Origin: Haemonchus contortus
Lineage: Eukaryota > Nematoda > Chromadorea > Rhabditida > Trichostrongylidae
Direction: 5' to 3'
NCBI GenBank assembly: GCA_000469685.2
Contig: LS997567.1
Location: 1,336,302 to 1,400,301 of the forward strand
DNA length: 64,000 nucleotides
This document shows, in pieces, positions 63,201-64,000 of the stretch (position 1 is the first letter of the stretch; each line of letters starts with the position of its first letter). Made by a program: the position numbers and the translations under genes. The notes below the pieces were generated by a model. That model made no database searches. It worked only from the letters and a program-made list of their open reading frames with translations, and had not been told where the DNA came from.

Positions 63201-64000
63201 TTCCAGCGCTTAACTGTCCCTGTTCCGTGGTGGTTACACTTTTGAACTCTCATTCAAAGTTCCGAAGGCTGTTGAATCAACTGGTTGAACGCGGTCTATG
63301 ACGGTTGAGTCTTTCCCTATCCAAAGAACATGGCTTTGGGTTCACTCCAATAGAAAGGTAAAAAGTCTCAGGAAAGTTTGCTCCTCGAGTCGCTCAGGCT
63401 ATCCTCCACTCCCTACTTTCGTCCATGCACTACACCGAGGAGCTGAGGAAGGATCAGCAGTACTAGGGTTGGCACTGGACCACCCGCACTGCCTGGGAAT
63501 CAAATTTATTCAGAATGAGTAAATAATATCTTCGGCTTTGGTATTAGGCCCTATACTGGTTGCAAGGGTACTTAGTTCAGATGATCCTTTACCCTGAAAT
63601 CTAAATTCGTCTCAAATGCCTAAATGAACTCTATAGTAACAACTTTACGAGTTACTAGAAAGCGCCAGCAGGTGATTGCGCATTTTGGTAATGATATGAA
63701 TGCATGGAATCATAAATAATGTACATATGTGAAGGAAGTTCCAGAAAGGCATGTATCACCAAATGAAAGCCGTAGCGTGATCAGTAGTGAAAGTCACATC
63801 TATTTTGAGTGAAGAAAATTGATGATCCATAGGAGAGCAGCCAGATCGATCACGTTGATCAGAGCAGCCGATCATCGAATAGGAGGCAAACTGCTGGCGC
63901 CTAACGAATCATGCCGTCCATCTGAATTTGTGGGAATTCTCGAGGGGATACTACTTTACTTTTCGGAGTATAGCTCAGAACTCACTTCTGCTTTCGAAGG
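60300..64000. other. Right flank with no supported gene
   Basis: Several ORFs of 75-119 codons occur on both strands (for example 61377-61736 minus and 62466-62768 plus), but none has a recognisable motif, a signal peptide or consistent splice sites. One hairpin is listed separately. Confidence 0.4.
63125..63203. repeat. Palindromic hairpin of 79 bp
   Basis: The left arm GAAGGCAGTACCATTTCGAT plus CAGTAAAGGGC (63125-63155) is mirrored by GCCCTTTACAG, then ATCGATTGAAATGGTGCTGCC and TTC, at 63166-63203, with a 10-base loop. The arms differ by a few mismatches and one bulge. Confidence 0.75.

Overview
The window looks like nuclear DNA of a rhabditine nematode, most likely a strongylid (hookworm-like) genome. 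The reasons are short exons joined by GT/AG introns with nematode-type TTTCAG acceptors, a member of the invertebrate innexin gap-junction family, a Tc1-type transposon, and long intergenic DNA packed with decayed repeats. I see no rRNA, no convincing tRNA, no CRISPR array and no prokaryotic or viral genome. The species call is inference.

Three genes can be reconstructed with matching splice phases. (1) A minus-strand gene at about 10871-16260: a signal peptide, then a low-complexity Gln/Gly/Ser region, and further on exons with a lipocalin-like layout. The two halves may be one gene; the joins between some exons are unresolved. (2) A minus-strand innexin, 18625-27336, nine exons, 431 residues, with a first intron of nearly 5 kb. 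(3) A plus-strand peroxisomal enoyl-CoA delta-isomerase/hydratase (ECI type), 53192-60240, ending in the PTS1-like tripeptide SKI. The exon that should carry the catalytic glutamate was not found. The large intron where it should lie holds a dead Tc1-like element (54782-56353) with double terminal repeats.

The middle of the window (about 29.8-51.0 kb) is a complex repeat territory. A segment of about 3.1 kb (29816-32930) recurs in direct orientation at 43421-46500. Between and after these copies lies a higher-order array of diverged subunits; one marker block occurs ten times. Several minus-strand reading frames stay open in the same register across diverged subunits. The array has been invaded by a 492-bp PIF/Harbinger-like MITE with a tRNA-like core, a CG-rich foldback element also present at 4.5 kb, and a roughly 550-bp insertion. 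The duplicated segment carries coding-like exons of an unidentified minus-strand gene, better preserved in the first copy.

The flanks (0-10.8 kb, 51-53 kb, 60.3-64 kb) contain no gene I can defend, apart from two terminal exons of an unidentified minus-strand gene at the extreme left and a few doubtful ORFs.
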